A DNA stretch of 64,000 bases from Capsicum annuum (lineage: Eukaryota > Streptophyta > Magnoliopsida > Solanales > Solanaceae), in assembly GCF_002878395.1 (NCBI RefSeq), contig NC_061120.1, positions 118,227,213 through 118,291,212 of the forward strand, read 5' to 3'. Both the position numbers and the translations under genes were made by a program. Below the pieces are notes generated by a model. It searched no databases. It was not told the origin of the DNA and saw only the letters and a list, made by a program, of their open reading frames with translations. Shown here piece after piece: positions 43,066 through 55,796 of the stretch; within the stretch, counting starts at the first letter, position 1, and every line of letters starts with the position of its first letter.

Positions 43066-45315
43066 TGAAGCACCCCAAAAATTAATGTGAATAATAGAAC
43101 CATACTTCCAGTTTGATAAGTGATTTAGAAATACGTTAAGGCCTCAAATAACTCCTAGCTTATAGACAAGTCAAAATATACCCTACCGATTGAATTCTTG
43201 GGAATAATATTGCCATAGTAAACTTCAAACAAACATAACTTTTGAATTACTAAATTTTCTTAGATAAGGTTCCACCATAAAATATATAATTGAATTAGAT
43301 TTTCAATGTTACCAGTTTTGCCTTAATCCTATATCAAATAAAAAGTTATGGCCAATATACTGAAGCACTATCCACGCTGCCAGTGACAATAACTGAAGGC
43401 TAGGACTAATAACCACACACTATGAGTTGTATGGAGGAATCATCGACATGGTAGTGGGGATTTGTCTTTTGGCCACGACTCATACCCAAACCCTACGAGT
43501 TGTAGCCTAAGTCGTCGGGACTGCTTCCAGGAGTTTTCTAAACTATTTTGGTGTGATTGTTTGGTATTTTATCATAATTATAACACCAAAACTACTTCAT
43601 TTAAGCACTCCAATGGCTGAATTATTATTCTAAAACGCCCATAAGTCCCCTATTCCTCAAAATTCATTAAACACATAGAAATTAAAGAGAGAGAAAGAGA
43701 TGATTTTCCTCACCAAGCAATAAATAGGGATTTTTAACTTCAGGCTCAAAATCCAAATATTTCTTCAAGGTTTTAAACCTCCGGTATGTGGGTATTTAAT
43801 TACATATTCCTTTCGTCCTTATTCCCAAAACCTAGTATTCAAAATTTGAATTTCAATTATGATTTTGACGATTTCCATGTACTGCGCTTTTTACCCAAAT
43901 AGTATTCCAATCTAAAATTCAATTCTCCTTAATATATCTTACCTTCATGTTCATGTTTACGTAATTATTTATGATTTCTTATGACTATATTATCGCATCC
44001 AAAATATTCTCATATCCATGCATTATTTACATGATATTACCCTAGACTTAAAGCATATGATCAAGCAGTGAATGACGTTCAGTTTTTCAAGACAATAAGG
44101 CATTATTAAACATGATTTTGGAATTTAGCATTTTTGCATACTTTCCATTTTAAACCCTAAATACGTTAGAAAATTTAAGATTTTGGATATTAACAGGATA
44201 TGAACACCCAATGAACTAAGATATCTTGCTTTGTCAAAAAACTCTCAGTCCTTTAATTTTCGTGATTTAAAATGATTTTAGGCATAAAACATATCTTTCA
44301 ATATCCAGAATTTTGTATTATTAAGATATTTAGTATGTCATTTTATATTTTTGTTGGGAGTAGTACTTCGTACAAAGTGAACACAGGGATAAAGGCTCAC
44401 CCATCAGGTAGGTTGAGACCTTTAGTAGAAGTCCCTAAGTTTCAAAACTGTGGTGTCACTGTAGGTTCTAACGGGTCACCCATCAGAATAGGATTGACAC
44501 CTTAGATTTTTTGGACATCAGTTTAGTGGTACTGTATTAGCTTAGTCCTTATACCTTTGCAGGGTAAAATGGGCCCTTTTCGATAGGGTTTTTGTATTGA
44601 ACACTATGTTTTGCTCACATGGTTATATATCGGTTTATAGTTTCTCCAACATCCAAACTCAGTTATTTCATGACCTTGTAATCATTTTATTCAGTACATT
44701 ATTGGTCAAGTATAAGTTTATTTACTTGGTCAATGCATTAGCTCACATTCTCTAATTTCATACCCGATATTCATACGTGACACTCAGTTTAGTTTTACTT
44801 TCTTTTATATATTGAATTTGCAGACTATTACTGCACATCAGTTTATATTTATTTTATATATGGTCATTGTACTATAATTCATCTCCATGCATTCAGTTTG
44901 AACTTAATTTCATTGCTTTATTTTAAGTAAGCATTCACTAGAGTTTCACATCATATTAAACGTTAACTTAATATTGAATGTAATAGTTATGGTTCTACCT
45001 CTTTCAAGTTTACCCAAATGTTTAAGATCATGATTTTGAGATTTTACTTTGCCTCACAACTATTTCATAAATACATATTTTAAATGCATATTTTAGTAAA
45101 TGAATTACCTCCTCAATTTTAAAGCATACTTTAAGAATTTTAATGATTAGTTCATATCTCACATACTCAGTACATTACAAAGTACTGATCGCATAGATCT
45201 TCTTCCTATATTTTGATGTAATAAAGATTAATGTGCTCAATATAAGGATCATTGTCAACTAGATCATAGAATTTAACTAATAGGTGTTGAGTATTCTTAT
45301 TTCAAGAACAATAGT
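43066..45315 (+). repeat. LTR-I', 3' copy, right end lost
   Basis: It begins TGAAGCACCCCAAAAATTAATG, a mutated TGTAACACCCC start, and runs collinear with LTR-I to about 45315, where similarity stops and another element's DNA begins. About 0.35 kb of the LTR right end is missing. The two copies differ a great deal, which points to an old insertion. Confidence 0.7.
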
Positions 45316-46630
45316 CAAATACAGATTCTAACCTGGAAGGTCTTTCTTTATATTTAGTTTTGGTGATGCATGAACTTCTTGGGGTCCATTCTGATGACCC
45401 TTATGGTGTCTGTCAAATGGGGAGGTTGGTTTAGGATTTGTCATATTTCGAACACTTGTCTAATTTTTATTCTTTCTTTATAGAATGGTTCCGGTAGGGT
45501 TAAAGGATCTTAAGGAGAACTTTAGGAGTCCTTAGATAAATGTACCATCTATTCTAGTGTTTCCCTATGAGGTGCTTCCATATTTTAATAAGGGAAATAG
45601 TTTCCTGGGAAATGAAAAGGTTCGCGGAGGGCGACTAATGAGTTCGGGGTATCATTCTTATAGGATGGACCTTATATGTATATTCCATTCTATATGTTAT
45701 ACTTTGGTAGTATTAAATGGTGAATGGTAGAGCATCGGCTTAAACCTAGACATTTGACCATGGTAAAAAGAGTAAGTTAGCTCGACATAACAATAAAATA
45801 ATTGTAGAGATAAATTGGTAGGTTGGATGAATTTAATGACTAAGAAATAAGGCAGGGGGAAGTTATGGCATATAGGGTGGGGATTCTAGTTGAATCGATG
45901 AAAATGGATTTAGAAGGAGGGAGGTATAATTATTATATAGGTTGGTTTATGGAGCCTACATGTGTCTTTGTCCCTATACTTTTACTTTATTATTGGCATG
46001 AAATTAATTATTAAATTCATAGTTTTGAAAATGAGGTTTGGCACAATGGATGGCTTAAACATGATTGCTCATTTTATTAATTTTTCCATAGATTATGATG
46101 CATTTTTCATGTTTTATAAATATTTATGAGCATTGTGGGATGCATGAGAATGATAAATAAATTTTGTGCTATTATGTATTCCCCAATTACTTGGTTCTGG
46201 TGTTGGATATAGTATGACCTCAAAACTGATTGTGAAATTTCCATTGAATATACTTTTGCCATATGGTTTTACTATTCTTAAGTCCTTGCATTGTATAAAT
46301 AATTTAAAAAACATGAATTGGTTTCGGAGGAATTCAAATGATTTTTGAAAGGCCTTGGTAACCCTTAAGGATGTTATATTATTTTAGTTGAACATTATGT
46401 CCTATTGTGTATGTTTTCCACATTATTATGTCATGAATTATAGTATACCGGTACAGATACCAGTCATGGATTAGCTTGTGTTCCCTCGGGGACATAAACA
46501 TCATGTTGCTTTCCATTTCAAAAAATCGGGGCATCACAATTGTTTTCTTGTCCTTTATCTCGATTGGAGGAAAGTTTGATGTGTGATAATATGTTACCTC
46601 ATGCTTATTGCTACACCTAACCATTATTTA
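45316..46630 (+). pseudogene. RT scrap and unassigned element DNA
   Basis: At about 45484-45600 the plus strand reads VPVGLKDLKENFRSP, then PSILVFPYEVL, which follows the start of chromovirus RT (the PAELKELKEQLQDLL and PSVSPWGAPVLF region). The rest, about 1 kb, shows no clear domain. Short open frames at 46166-46348 and on the minus strand are not recognised. The stretch ends at the polypurine tract before LTR-J, so it is probably the collapsed internal part of the LTR-J element. Confidence 0.4.
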
Positions 46631-46657
46631 AGGGAGAATGATCCTAGTAGAGGAGAG
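46631..46657 (+). other. Polypurine tract before LTR-J
   Basis: AGGGAGAATGATCCTAGTAG then AGGAGAG stands directly before TATAACACCCTGGGG. The part AGAATGATCC is shared with 43043-43052, ahead of LTR-I'. Confidence 0.5.
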
Positions 46658-49035
46658 TATAACACCCTGGGGATTTGACCCTTGTAAAATTTCCTTGGTT
46701 TTGGAATCACTGGACTTGGTATGACTAAAAGGTACCAATTATACCATTGAATATGAGTTAGGGGCTGTCTTGAGGGTTTAGTTGTACTCGAGGCAGTATT
46801 ATTGGCTTTGATACTGCCCAAGATACAAATCACTAGGGTACAAATTATATAGGATCATATGAGTGATCAAGGTAAGTCGTATTGTGCATGATAGTCTTGG
46901 TCCGGTGGAATTTGCATATGGTACGGTTGGAGGGTACGAGTAGGTGCATCACTCGTACCCTTAGTTACGAGTTAGGAAGGTGCGAGTCATATAGAAACAA
47001 GTAGGTAGGGTCTTGGCATAGTCTTGGGTATGATTTGAGGTACCACTTATACCCAAGGATACGGATGGCTAGTGTGAGTCGTACCCTAGAGAGTGGCTTG
47101 TCTTTGGTCTTATGTAAGGGTAGTCCGTACATTTCCCAGTTCAAACCCTTATTTTCTATAGCTATATAACCCTTGTTGGCCTTCCATAACTCCTGTTAAA
47201 AGATTAAAACACTTTAAATACTCTCTTAAACTTTCTCGTGAAGATTGGAGGCTAGGGTTTCTTCATGTGTTCTTTAAAAAGATGAAAGGTCAAGATTTCA
47301 TCAATGAATCTTCGTGTATAAGGCATGTACTCCTTCCCTCATTGTTACTTTCAACTAAAGGAATATGTATTGTGTTTTAAACATTGTTTTATGGGTCATG
47401 AATTTAGGATTTTGAAATATATATTGAGGGTCTTGTAGCATTTGGTTTGGTATTTGTTTAAACTACGTTCTTACGTGCTTTTTGTAATGGCTTGCATATG
47501 TGGTTACTGGTTTTTTATGGTTTAACAAATGGGTCTTTATTAACCCTAATTTATGTAGCTTATGCATTGGTTTTGGTCATGGTAAAGGTATTCCATCAAC
47601 ATGTTTGATAAAATGCCTCAAAAAAGATTTTTACTCAATTGTTTAACTTTCATTAGGACTCTTGCATGGTTCTATTTGGTAATAGAACCTTTAATAGATT
47701 TCTTTGGTTTTTCATAGTTTAAATGGTTTAAATGAAATAAATGCTCTAAATGTTTGGCATAGTCTAAAATGGTTTGGAAATTGCTTTAAATAGTATAACT
47801 GGTGTACATGGCTTGGAAATATAAATGTCTAAATTGTTAAGTTGTGGAGTATATGGAATCCTCTTAGTGGTTTACTATGGTAAATGAAATGGTACATGGA
47901 AGTACCCTTACACCTATATATGGTTGGCTATGGATAGTACTTGTAAGTATGGTTGGTATGACGATACCACCATTAAATGACCTTGGTTAATAAATGTTAA
48001 ATTGATTGATTGGTTGTTTGGTAATGGTTTTAATTGCGAAATAATGACATTATATGTAGCAAAGCCATTGAAGGTGGAGGTCCCTTGAGGACCAAAATTG
48101 GTGACTCATATTTGTCGATGTGTGGTTGGTATTAGTGACCATGTGCATGATGGTACACTTTATATTTAGGGGATGTACTAGTCATCCCAGGTTTTCTTCC
48201 TTGCTCTTACTTCTACACATACTGGGGCCCTTTCTGCACGGTAAGTTGAACCCATATAGCCTATGGGTAGTTTAGAATAGCAAAGCTACATAGCCTAGGT
48301 AAAAGTTTTAATTGCATGTAAAACCCGATCCCCCTTTCCCGGCATATATATATATGTATTGTTTTATACATCATGGATAGTTTAACTTTGTTTTACAAAT
48401 GGTATTATTTTATTCTTATCATTAGTGCATGCTACTGTTCACCCATTAACCCATCTTCGGGCGGCTATATACCCACACTTAGTAGGGACAAACCATTCTA
48501 CTTCTCCTGCTCAGTGATTGGATTCAGCGAAAGTAAATTTTGGATTGAATTTTTGAGCATCCATAGTATGGAAGGAATCTACTTTATTTCATACTTTACT
48601 TTACATACTTCTTGTCTTTGATAGACTTTGGTTTCGGCTATGGTCAGGGACATGTACCGACTAGGTGCTCTTTGGTTAGTCTAGAAGCTTTGTATGGACA
48701 ATTATGGACATGGTTATGGTATGAATTATTTGTATATATTTTTAAATACATATATATACATACATATATTCATTGGCTTATATCATGGTATTTTTTATGG
48801 TTTTCGCATTGGATTAGTTTTTTATTAGATGGTCTGACTTGGTTGGGCTGGTCTCTGATATAAACTTATCCAAGAGTAACCACATGGTCAGATACGCTAT
48901 CTTGTTATATATTTGGACCTCAACTGACTAGAGTTATGTGTTTTGCGGTTGGGTTGGGTAACAGTGGTTGTTCGCGGTCCTAGTTGGGCTTAGAATTTCC
49001 CATTACAACAAGGCCTGGGTTTATGTCATGGTACA
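46658..49035 (+). repeat. LTR-J (~2.4 kb), plus-strand homologue of J'
   Basis: It starts TATAACACCCTGGGGATTTG and ends around GGTTTATGTCATGGTACA. It matches J' in reverse along its length, for example GGTTTCGGCTATGGTCAGG (about 48629) against the complement near 36290. With J' it forms an inverted pair about 8.6 kb apart. A weak PBS-like TGGTACATATTAGCC follows at about 49028-49043. Both copies contain a ~80-codon frame of similar sequence (48612-48863 here), which follows from LTR homology rather than protein function. Confidence 0.65.
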
Positions 49036-49424
49036 TATTAGCCAAGTCTGTCAGTAATTGTGTTCTAGAGGTATTTCAGTAGATAAGGTTTAATAGAGAC
49101 ACCACCAAGTATAGGAGGTTATTCTGGAGATCGAGAGTGAGATGTGTTACCCTATTATTCCTACCTGTTCAAGCCTTTAAGTACATCCTAATCCATTACT
49201 TTCTGATGAATAGCTATTCTGCTACTCATTTATAACTCATTTCTTATGATCTTATGTCGTTGCTTGATAATATAAGGCTAAAATTCCTTTAAATAATACT
49301 AAATTCAAGTATTTTTTTATCCATGTACTTATAGTGGAAGATCCTAATTTAGGCAAGATTGTAAATTTTCTCCCTGGAGAGAGAGGTATGTGCACCATCT
49401 AAACCCTAAAGGAAATATTATTTT
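49036..49424. other. No gene seen between LTR-J and the degenerate frame
   Basis: About 390 bp without coding pattern. The first ~100 bp could be the leader of an element whose 5' LTR is J. Confidence 0.3.
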
Positions 49425-50032
49425 TTATTATATGGTAGTCGACATGGATATTGGAACGATTGTCCAAATTATAATGTCCCTTCCTCTTTTTATGCTAACG
49501 AAAATATTAATTCTCCCTATGTATTTGATATCTCTCATGATCTGATAAATGAAGAAGAATGTGTTGAACACGAAGTTATTGAAGCAATACTATAACCTAT
49601 CCTAAATAGGTTGACTACAATGGGTGAGGGTGTACATTTATTGCACCAACCCATGGGGGTATTTGGAATGCAATGTTCAAAAGAAAAAGAAGTTTGTGAT
49701 GGTGCCTATCATTTAAGTGCCATTGATGTCCCTAAGCCTCAAAATAAAGTTATTAAAGAATAGATTTCAAGCAATTTGATTGTTCCAAAAATGTGTCATG
49801 AATCATATGAAAGTTTCTAAAGTAAAGAAATGGCTTAACTAGAAGATGATGAAATCTTGGACTCTCAAAGAAAGCAAATAGAGGAAACAAATGACACCAT
49901 GGAGAAGAATAAATATCATAAGAAAGTCTTGGATAAAGGTGGGCCTTAGTCAAGCATAGTGATGATGAAGTTTTTGAAAATATTAATTTTTTCATGAAGT
50001 GTCTCTTGCAAATTTTAATTGAGTCTCTTAAA
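49425..50032 (+). pseudogene. Unrecognised degenerate coding region
   Basis: One plus-strand frame (in phase with the ATG at 49620) stays protein-like for about 200 codons with only about six in-frame stops. It includes HGYWNDCPNYNVPSSFY, FDISHDLINEEECVEHEVIE, LLHQPMGVFGMQC, DGAYHLSAIDVPKPQNKV and LEDDEILDSQRKQIEETND. It is acidic and lysine-rich and has no motif I can place. It is cut at about 50033 by LTR-K. It could be an accessory or Gag-like frame of an older retrotransposon, or a host gene relic. I do not assign a function. Confidence 0.45.
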
Positions 50033-51523
50033 TGCCCCAGGTTTTAAACCTTGAAAATTTCTTGAGCTTGAGCTCACTGCCCTGTTGACGACTCACTATA
50101 CGAGTCATATGGTGTGATTACTAGTCTAGGGACCAAAGTCGTAACCAAAATAGTGTATTATTTTCCAAGTTATGTCCTTGTTATGAAACACTCCTCATAA
50201 GTTATATAATTATGTCACAAGTGGTTAAGGGTTAATCTATATGTTGTCCAGTATCTAAGCCCGTGGTATTTTTTGTGGGTCACGACTAGGCCATACGAGT
50301 TGTATGGTCTAGTAATGAATGGGAACAGGGAGTATTAAGTTGAACAGTCTGTGGAGTCCAATTTTCTATCTTGGTGATGACTAAATGGCAAGAGTCGTAT
50401 ATTGTGTTGACGACTCAAGGGCTAGACATATAGCCACCTGTGGACTTTTTATTGCCTTTAAGATGGGGTACTTTGGGTATTTCCCACCCTAATACCTTAA
50501 TATCCCATGTCTTACAACACCTTTTGGTTATCCATTACAGTCGTTAGAAGATCAAACACTATATAAACTCTCTCTAAAACTTCTCAAAAAAGCTTGGTCT
50601 AGGGTATCTGTAAAGTTATCTTCTAAGGGCTTAAGAGATTGGCCTATGAATGTTAAGGATTGCTAAATTGTTTATGAAGACCTTGTTGGTCACTAATTTA
50701 TTTGAAATACTAAATGGGTTAGACTCCCTAAATGCTGAATTAAATTGATATGTTTGTTTGGACAGTAGTGCCAAGTCCTATGTTGATTAATAATGGTTAT
50801 CGCATGTTGTACGCTTGCAAGTGGGGTTGGTATGATGATACCAACGGGAGATATTTTGTAAGTTATTGTATTAATGGTTGTGTATGACAAATGAATGATT
50901 TAATTTGGGCTTTAAAGAGGGATTTGTAGTCAGAATTTGAAAGTGGAGTCCGAAGGACTAACACTTGAAACTGCTCTAGCCGGTGATGACACCTAATTTT
51001 TGCCATCCATGACTAAATTTAAACCTGAGTTTCTTCAATTCATAATCAAATTGAAATATTCATTTCATCCTGAGACATGCGCTCTAAATTATTTATTTGG
51101 GTTAACTTTTTCATTTAAGTTATGATTATACATTTTCATATTTACACATACGAGATTTTATATATTTTGCTACTTAAATGACCATTTTTATAAAAATTAG
51201 ACTTTTACTAAGATTAATCTTGAAAGATAATTCAAAAGAATAAATTCTTGATTTATATAATGTTTGTTCAAAAGAAAAAAATTATTTTGATGAATATATG
51301 TTTGACTTTATTAAATCAAGAATCTCGGGATTAAACGGGGTATTAATTTGTATCGAATTTCAATCTAATTTAGCTGATCTATTAAATCTTGACATAATTG
51401 AAATTAAATTGATCATAATTGAGATCCAATTGGCTAATTGATGTTTTGTTTGGCCAAATAATTAATGAATTGACTAAATTCTAAATTATTGGGGTTATTT
51501 TAATAATAACCCCAAATCATGAA

Positions 51524-51712
51524 TTCCCCCTCAACCCTGTCCTTTTTTCATTTTGAAATTCAAAATTTGTACTAGATTGTACAATTTCCCCTCAATCTTG
51601 TCATTTTCCATTTTGAAATTCTAAATTTATACTAGATTGTACAATTCTCCCTCAACCTTGTCCTTTTTTCATTTTTTGCATTCAAAATTTTAAGAAATTG
51701 TACAATTCCACC
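51524..51712. repeat. ~62-bp tandem repeat, 3 copies, in insert L
   Basis: The unit begins CCCTCAACCTTGTCCTTTTT, continues TCATTTTGAAATTCAAAATT and ends TAGATTGTACAATT. Copies start at about 51526, 51588 and 51648; the third is the most diverged. Confidence 0.8.
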
Positions 51713-52224
51713 TTACCTTATCCTCCAACAAATCTTACCCTCAATGAAAATTTTCAAAAATACCCCTAAGATCTTTCTCCCACATTGATGGATTAAAAGA
51801 ATTCAATCTCCATCCTTTTTTATAAATAGTACCACCATTTCTTTTGAAGAAAAGTCTCAAAGATTGGAAAAAACTTTTGAGCAAAGAGTTGAATTTTTTA
51901 GTAATGTTTTCCAAGGAGTAGGCTTATCGGGGTTCAAAAAAGATCATTTTTTGGTGGAGGTCAAGACTCTGAAGAAAGCTTAATGTCCCATTTTGTTTTT
52001 CCATAGATGGTAAATACACTTTCCTCTTTTAGTTTTGTTATCATTTTCTTCTTCATCTCTATCTTCGTAGTTGTAATTTTATATGCTAGAATTTTTTGCT
52101 GTAGACAGCCTTGAAGGCCATAGGATGTTGTGTTATTAATATTATGACTACGTTTATATTCATGGCAAAAAATGAGCTAACAATAGTTGAACGCATTTCT
52201 TTAGATTTATTCTTTGATTATTAT

Positions 52225-52685
52225 GATTAGATGGATAAAGATTCGACGTTTGCTTGATTAAAATTCCTACTCATGCCTTATTTAAATTTGTTGTTGGTGG
52301 ATGTGTTTGACTTTATCAGGTAAAGTTGTTTCGTTTATGTTTAAAAGAATGGTTACTGTTGTTATTTTTCCTTAGTAAATTAGATGGATAATGTTTAAGC
52401 CTTTGCTTGATCCAAATACGTACTAATGCCTTGTTTAAATTTATTAATGGCAAATATGTCTACTTTTATCATGTAAAGTTGTTTCCTTTATTTTGAAAAG
52501 AATAATCACTATTGTTTGTTTAGCCTTAGTCAATTAGATGGATAAATTTTTAGCCTTAGGTTGATTAAATTACGTACTCATACCTCATTTAAATTCGTCC
52601 TTAGAGGATATATTCGCCTTTAGCATGTAAAGTTGTTTCCTTTGTGTCGAAAAAGAATAGTTAATATTTTTAAGGTTCTGTGAAA
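52225..52685. repeat. ~154-bp tandem repeat, 3 copies, in insert L
   Basis: Units start at about 52225, 52377 and 52532 with ATTAGATGGATAA. Shared marks are TACTCATGCC, TTTAAATT and GTAAAGTTGTTTC. They are imperfect but clearly in register. Confidence 0.78.
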
Positions 52686-55589
52686 TTGTTTGTCAATTTG
52701 ATGTAGTGAGTTACCTTATCTAGAAATTTGGCGTTATTTTTGAAAAACGTATCATAGTGTGTTATGTTTGTGGCCTAGCGATTTACATATTCATTACTTA
52801 AGGTTGAAGTTGACCACTTTGGCATACACATCATAGTTGGATCATTCACATGCAGAAATTGTAATTCAAGTGCTACTTTTAAGGTCTAACTCCTTCATCG
52901 ATCCTCGATTCTTTTAATTAAAGAGTTATTTTTCCCCATGATTCTATGCAACAATGAAATTCTAAGTTCTTTTTTATATAAGTTTGCAGTCAAGATTTAC
53001 TCATTTCTATGGTCAAAGCAGTCTTTGATTTCCTCTTCTTTAGATTGAGAAGTTGTTAGGGTTATATATTTTTTAAATGGTGTAGAACTAAAATATGAGT
53101 TGGCATCATTGGACACTTTTACTGAGAATTAATCTTTTACTATTTTTTCCATCTTGCCTTTGAATATCATTTCCCGAACATATTTACATGATATTTGTTT
53201 CACCTCTTCTATTGATTTATTTCTTTAAGTATTTTTGTTCATTTCGACGTCCCATTATTATTCACATACTATGGTAAATTATTTCTCAAATATTTTGATT
53301 GACTCCATTCGGTATTAAAATAAATGTTGATGCATTAGTATGACTTGTATTTCATATTTGAGATGTGACAAAAAGATTCCCTCATCTTATGTTCATTCCT
53401 TTTTTTTCTTCAATGAAAACATGTCATATACTATATCATATCATAATATTTGGTGCATATATGCTTTAATATATACGAAATATTTGTCTAAATTTTACGA
53501 AACTATACCTGTGGGTCAATGTCTTCTTTTCAAAGATTATTTGATTATATTTTGCTAGGCTCAATTTTTTGTAAGATTATTTAAGAAATAGGTTAATTTT
53601 CTTGTTGATGGAAAATTTGGTTTGTCTTTTATACCATAGTATACTATTTATTTAAGCTTGAGAATACTTTTTTTCCATTTCATCATTTATCTACTAAGTG
53701 TAGAATTTTCAAACACATTTTAATTCTTGATCTTTAATCTTTTTCTTTTCTTGAATCTGTTTTGGAGTCCAAATGGACTCCTTTTCTCTTGCATTTTGTA
53801 ATGGGCCAATGGGGCCTACCACTTCGAGATAATACCGAAGCTTAAACTTGAAGTCTATCATATGGTTTCTAGGTGTAAGAAGATGGAAGAAAAAGAAAAA
53901 CCCATCGATGAGGTCTCTAAGTGACTTGAAAAGTCTCGATTTTTATTATTGCCTTATTCTTTATTTATTTATTTATGCATTTTTCAATCATTTGGTCCTC
54001 GAAGTCAAAGTTGTATTTTAATGTAGGTGAAGTGGATTTTGGAACTTCAAGGTCGAAAAAGTAGCTTAGGACAGATTATAGGGTAAAAGTCTAAATAATT
54101 AGACTAGGTCATGCTTAAGTGGGGGAAAAGCTCAAAGGATTTGATACAGATAGTTTCATTTGAATAATTTTGGCCTATTGGCCTAATTTATTTAGTCTTC
54201 CCCTTTCACTTTTATATGCTTGTTGTTTTTTTAGTTTTCTTAGGCTTACTTAAAATTTTGGGTAAGTCCTCAAAATGTTTTGGACAAATCTTGAAAACAA
54301 TTTTTTCCTTCATCGATTTCTTTTCAAAAAGAAACTTTCCCTTTTAAAGTTAGTCAAAAAGTTATTTTCATATTGTCCGGGTAACCTCAATTTAGAGAAT
54401 ACTCTTTGTGCCTTAACAACCTTTCAAGAGTATTACTAGGAATTACTTACTCAAAATTTCTAAAGTTAAAAGCTTTTTTTTTTTTATTCTTTTAAGTAAT
54501 ATTTTTAGTTTTCTTGATATTATTTTCAAAAATCATGTGGCGACCCTAAAATTTATTCAATTGTTTCAAACTTTTCTTTCCGATTTCAAAATGTTTAAAT
54601 AGTCAAAAAATAATACTTTTCAATCCTTCGAATCGTAAAGGAGAAAAACAGTAGGTTCGGGTATCTATATAATCGGGAGGTTTGAGTCCCTCAAATTATT
54701 ATATCTGTAGGAGGTTTGAGTCCTCCATATTGCATACATATGTGCTTAAGTCACCTTAACACAGTCGGGAGGTTTGAGTCCCCCAAAAAGGCATATATGG
54801 ACATGGATATTCTCTGGTTCGTGCAGCTACAAGCATTGGGGCCCTTCCAACTTAGGGATAGCTGGGACTATATAGCCCGTAGGTGCTTTCTTATATGATC
54901 ATTAATCTATATATCCTAGGCTAAGGTTTTCAAAGTTCTTGCTAAGCCTTATTCCCTACCCATCATGTCATATTAGATAAATATGTATATGTATTTTATA
55001 TGATATTATGCTTTGGATGTTGAACTGGTTTTGAACTATTATGATAGAAATATTTTGTTTATCAATGAGTTGCATACTAGCGCTCCGACCGCTAACAGTC
55101 TCCGGATGCTATATCCCCATGTGATGTAGACACCAGAACTTCTTTTATTTTTCCTACATAGTGATCAGATGCTCGAGTTAATTTGTAAGTTTGCATTGAA
55201 GTGGTGAACTTTCATACTTTAAAAGGCTTCATTTCTTGGTATTTATTTCCTATGTATTAGACCTTGTTTAGAATCTATTTTGGATACTGTCACGGGCATG
55301 ACTCAACATTTTATTAATTTTTTACTTGTAGAGTCTTTGTTGGATCACTATAGACTTAGGTGGTTTGGTTGATTATGTCGGTGATGGATGGTGCCTGATT
55401 ACTGTGGATGGTATAGACACTAATTGAATTGATATTAGTTGTGTTATATGTTATTTTAGTTTATGTTTGAACTTCATCCGACAATGGAGGTCATTGTGTT
55501 GGTTAGGTTAGACAAGGGGGTGATCTCCATTCTACGTGGAACTTAAGAGACCTGTCACGTTTGGGCCCTATTTTGGGTCATGACAAACA

Positions 55590-55602
55590 TTGTATCAGAG
55601 CC
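55590..55602 (+). other. Primer binding site of element K
   Basis: TTGTATCAGAGCC, one base off the initiator-Met tRNA site, four bases after the LTR end and followed by TAGGTCCATGG. Confidence 0.85.
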
Positions 55603-55796
55603 TAGGTCCATGGTCAATTAGTTGTCCATAAATCTGTGTTAAGAAGAGTCTCTTTTATGGGTGTGTAGCATGCAACACTTATAAGAGAGAGGCTATGAGA
55701 CATTTAGGAATATTTTCCTTTCATATTGTCTTACTTCGAGCTATAAAGTCTATAGTCTTGGATTTCTCTATTCCTATTTGCTTTATTCTTTAAATC

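Larger units (their letters stand above)
50984..54655 (+). mobile_element. Insert L: ~3.7 kb solo-LTR-like element within LTR-K
   Basis: It starts TGATGACACCTAATTTTTGCC, like LTR-H (TGATGTAGACACCTAATTTTG), and near its right end has CATGTGGCGACCCTAAAATT, like the TGGCGACTCTAA of H. It is therefore an LTR of the same broad class, with no internal region attached. LTR-K is continuous across the insert when compared with K'. The exact ends and target duplication are blurred (GGTGA left, GGTTC right). Within it are two tandem-repeat blocks, listed separately, and no coding pattern. Confidence 0.65.
50033..55585 (+). repeat. LTR-K, 5' copy, split by insert L
   Basis: Two pieces, 50033-50983 and 54656-55585, together match LTR-K' (61045-62721) in order. 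Landmarks are GAGCTTGAGCTCACTGCCCT (50063), CACTTGAAACTGCTCTAGC (50962), GTGCTTAAGTCACCTTAAC (54742) and the end GGTCATGACA. It starts about TGCCCCAGG. Without the insert it is about 1.9 kb. The right piece has three copies of GGAGGTTTGAGTCC (54680-54785), a sub-repeat common in this LTR type. A PBS follows at once. Confidence 0.78.

Noticed and set aside
54680..54785. GGTTTGAGTCC motifs resembling a tRNA/SINE B box
   Set aside because: Three copies recur as sub-repeats of LTR-K without an A box at the right distance, so they are LTR repeats, not Pol III promoters.
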